NCBI GenBank assembly: GCA_946061495.1
Contig: CAMGSV010000174.1
Location: 1-5,283 of the forward strand
Length of the DNA stretch: 5,283 bases
Direction of reading: 5' to 3'
DNA from: an uncultured Spirochaetales bacterium
Lineage (GTDB): Bacteria; Spirochaetota; Spirochaetia; Treponematales; Treponemataceae
In this document: piece by piece, positions 4,530 through 5,283 of the stretch
How positions within the stretch are numbered: position 1 is the first letter of the stretch
Layout of the letters: each line of letters begins with the position of its first letter
Translations under genes and position numbers: made by a program
The notes under the pieces: model-generated
Told to the model about the DNA's origin: nothing
Database searches by the model: none
What the model saw: only the letters and a program-made list of their open reading frames with translations

Positions 4530-5283
4530 CGAATTTAGACTTGGGGATTTGTTTGTGGCGCAAACTGGTGATGTTGATTTGCAGCAAAAGGATTGTAACG
4601 GCAAAGGTGAATTCTTAGTCAATTCTGGGGTAGATAATTGTGGGATAAAAGGGAGGACTGATAAAACGGCTAAAATTTTCCCTGCAAACACGATAACTGT
4701 AGATTTCTGGGGAAATGCGTTTTACCGCAATTTTGAATATAAAATGGCGACGCACAACCATGTTTTTTCTCTTTCTGGGGATGTTATAAAAAACGAAAAT
4801 ATCGGTCTTTTTCTTACCGCACAATTTTCTTATATGCGAAAACTGTTTTCATTTGAGTACATGGGAACTTGGAACAAAATAAAACCCCTTTCAATTTCGC
4901 TTCCCATAACCTCAACAGGTGAAATAGATTTTAATTTTATGGAAAGTTTTATACGCGAACTCGAAGAGGAGCGTATACGCGAACTTAACGCCTACCTGGA
5001 AGTTACAGGACTAAAAGACTATACATTGACTCCAGAGGAAGAAATCGCACTAGAAGCATTCTCAAGCCTTACATGGGAAGAAGTTGCTTATAACTATATT
5101 TTTAATAACATTAAACAGGGACGAAGATTAAAAAAAGACGACCAAATTCAAGGAGAAATCCCCTTTGTTATGGCTGGAACAACAAACACTGGATTGGTGA
5201 ACTATATCTCAAATCCTATCGCAAAATTTCCAGCAAATTCAATAACGATCGATATTTTTGGAAACACCTTTTACAGAAATTAC
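4486..5283 (+). CDS. Restriction-modification specificity subunit (S), partial, start not canonical
   Basis: Counting from codon ATA at 4486, 266 residues are visible and the frame is still open at the window edge. Residues 14-140 form target-recognition domain 1, opening with WGEFRLGDLF and containing KIFPANTITVDFWGNAFYRN. Residues 150-192 are a charged helical spacer (FIRELEEERIRELNAYLE, then GLKDYTLTPEEEIAL). Residues 197-266 start domain 2 (TWEEVAYNYIF, then AKFPANSITIDIFGNTFYRN), which parallels domain 1. Two recognition domains and a central helix are the plan of S subunits that read bipartite DNA sites. The frame opens after TAG at 4462-4464 and has no ATG, GTG or TTG before WGEFRLGDLF; the first are TTG 4549 and GTG 4555, which would cut the conserved start. 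Expression is therefore best explained by -1 frameshifting from the upstream gene to give an RM-S fusion. Initiation at ATA, overlapping the upstream stop as ATAG, is a weaker alternative. Confidence 0.8.
   Translation, partial: MDSPLNEKLQEVKWGEFRLGDLFVAQTGDVDLQQKDCNGKGEFLVNSGVDNCGIKGRTDKTAKIFPANTITVDFWGNAFYRNFEYKMATHNHVFSLSGDVIKNENIGLFLTAQFSYMRKLFSFEYMGTWNKIKPLSISLPITSTGEIDFNFMESFIRELEEERIRELNAYLEVTGLKDYTLTPEEEIALEAFSSLTWEEVAYNYIFNNIKQGRRLKKDDQIQGEIPFVMAGTTNTGLVNYISNPIAKFPANSITIDIFGNTFYRNY
4675..4734 (+). repeat. First copy of the internal recognition-domain repeat
   Basis: This stretch encodes residues 64-83 of the S frame (KIFPANTITVDFWGNAFYRN). It matches residues 247-266, encoded at 5224-5283 (KFPANSITIDIFGNTFYRN), at most positions. 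It is a protein-level duplication marking equivalent places in recognition domains 1 and 2, and shows that the window ends about 70 residues into domain 2. Confidence 0.75.
4951..4985 (+). repeat. 24-nt spaced direct repeat in the S-subunit helical spacer
   Basis: ATACGCGAACT occurs at 4951-4961 and again at 4975-4985, a period of 24 nt or exactly eight codons. It encodes IRELEEER then IRELNAYL in the helix joining the two recognition domains. The second copy overlaps the perfect palindrome GCGTATACGC (4971-4980). In Type I S subunits such as EcoR124, short in-frame repeats in this spacer change copy number and with it the distance between half-sites. Whether this repeat varies is unknown. 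Confidence 0.6.

Noticed and set aside
4549..4557. TTG 4549 or GTG 4555 as the S-subunit start.
   Set aside because: Either would remove the conserved WGEFRLGDLF opening of the first recognition domain, and neither has a convincing ribosome-binding site.

Overview
The window has two parts of different base composition. Positions 1-1732 are GC-rich and carry two minus-strand genes that probably form one operon. The first gene encodes a UPF0158-GNAT fusion protein. The second, 37 bp downstream, encodes a small DbpA-type RNA-binding protein. Positions 2441-5283 are AT-rich and carry a plus-strand restriction-modification locus that runs off the right edge. The composition change suggests the locus was acquired horizontally. 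The host looks like a GC-balanced bacterium. The UPF0158-GNAT and DbpA-domain proteins remind me of spirochaetes (Treponema and relatives), and the sigma70-like promoter of the GNAT gene fits that. A Bacteroidota host is an alternative because the tandem repeat resembles arrays I associate with that phylum. The taxonomic call is weak.

The roughly 700 bp between the divergent transcription units (1733-2440) holds several elements. There is a well-spaced promoter for the GNAT gene, placed so close to its ATG that the mRNA would be leaderless. Further right are a G-rich stretch, a 15-bp hairpin beside an A8 run, and a 22-bp tandem repeat array of about five imperfect palindromic units. Next comes a short GC-rich open frame that looks like a remnant of a host-type gene. 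Promoter-like sequences and a Shine-Dalgarno for the restriction-modification operon lie just before 2441.

The restriction-modification locus is BcgI-like (Type IIB, or Type I-like Type II). One polypeptide carries an N-terminal PD-(D/E)xK nuclease and a gamma-type N6-adenine methyltransferase. A specificity subunit with two target-recognition domains follows and is cut by the window end.

The most striking observation is the junction between these two reading frames. The specificity frame is -1 relative to the nuclease-methyltransferase frame and has no ATG, GTG or TTG before its conserved N-terminal motif. The short overlap contains a complete dnaX-style -1 frameshift signal. It has a GGAG Shine-Dalgarno-like element exactly 10 nt upstream of an in-register slippery heptamer (G GGA AAA), an immediate UAG stop, and, after a 6-nt spacer, a perfect 11-bp stem with a 15-nt loop. 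I infer that the locus makes a 682-residue RM protein and, by frameshifting, an RM-S fusion. A 1:1 mix of the two would match the A2B stoichiometry known for BcgI.
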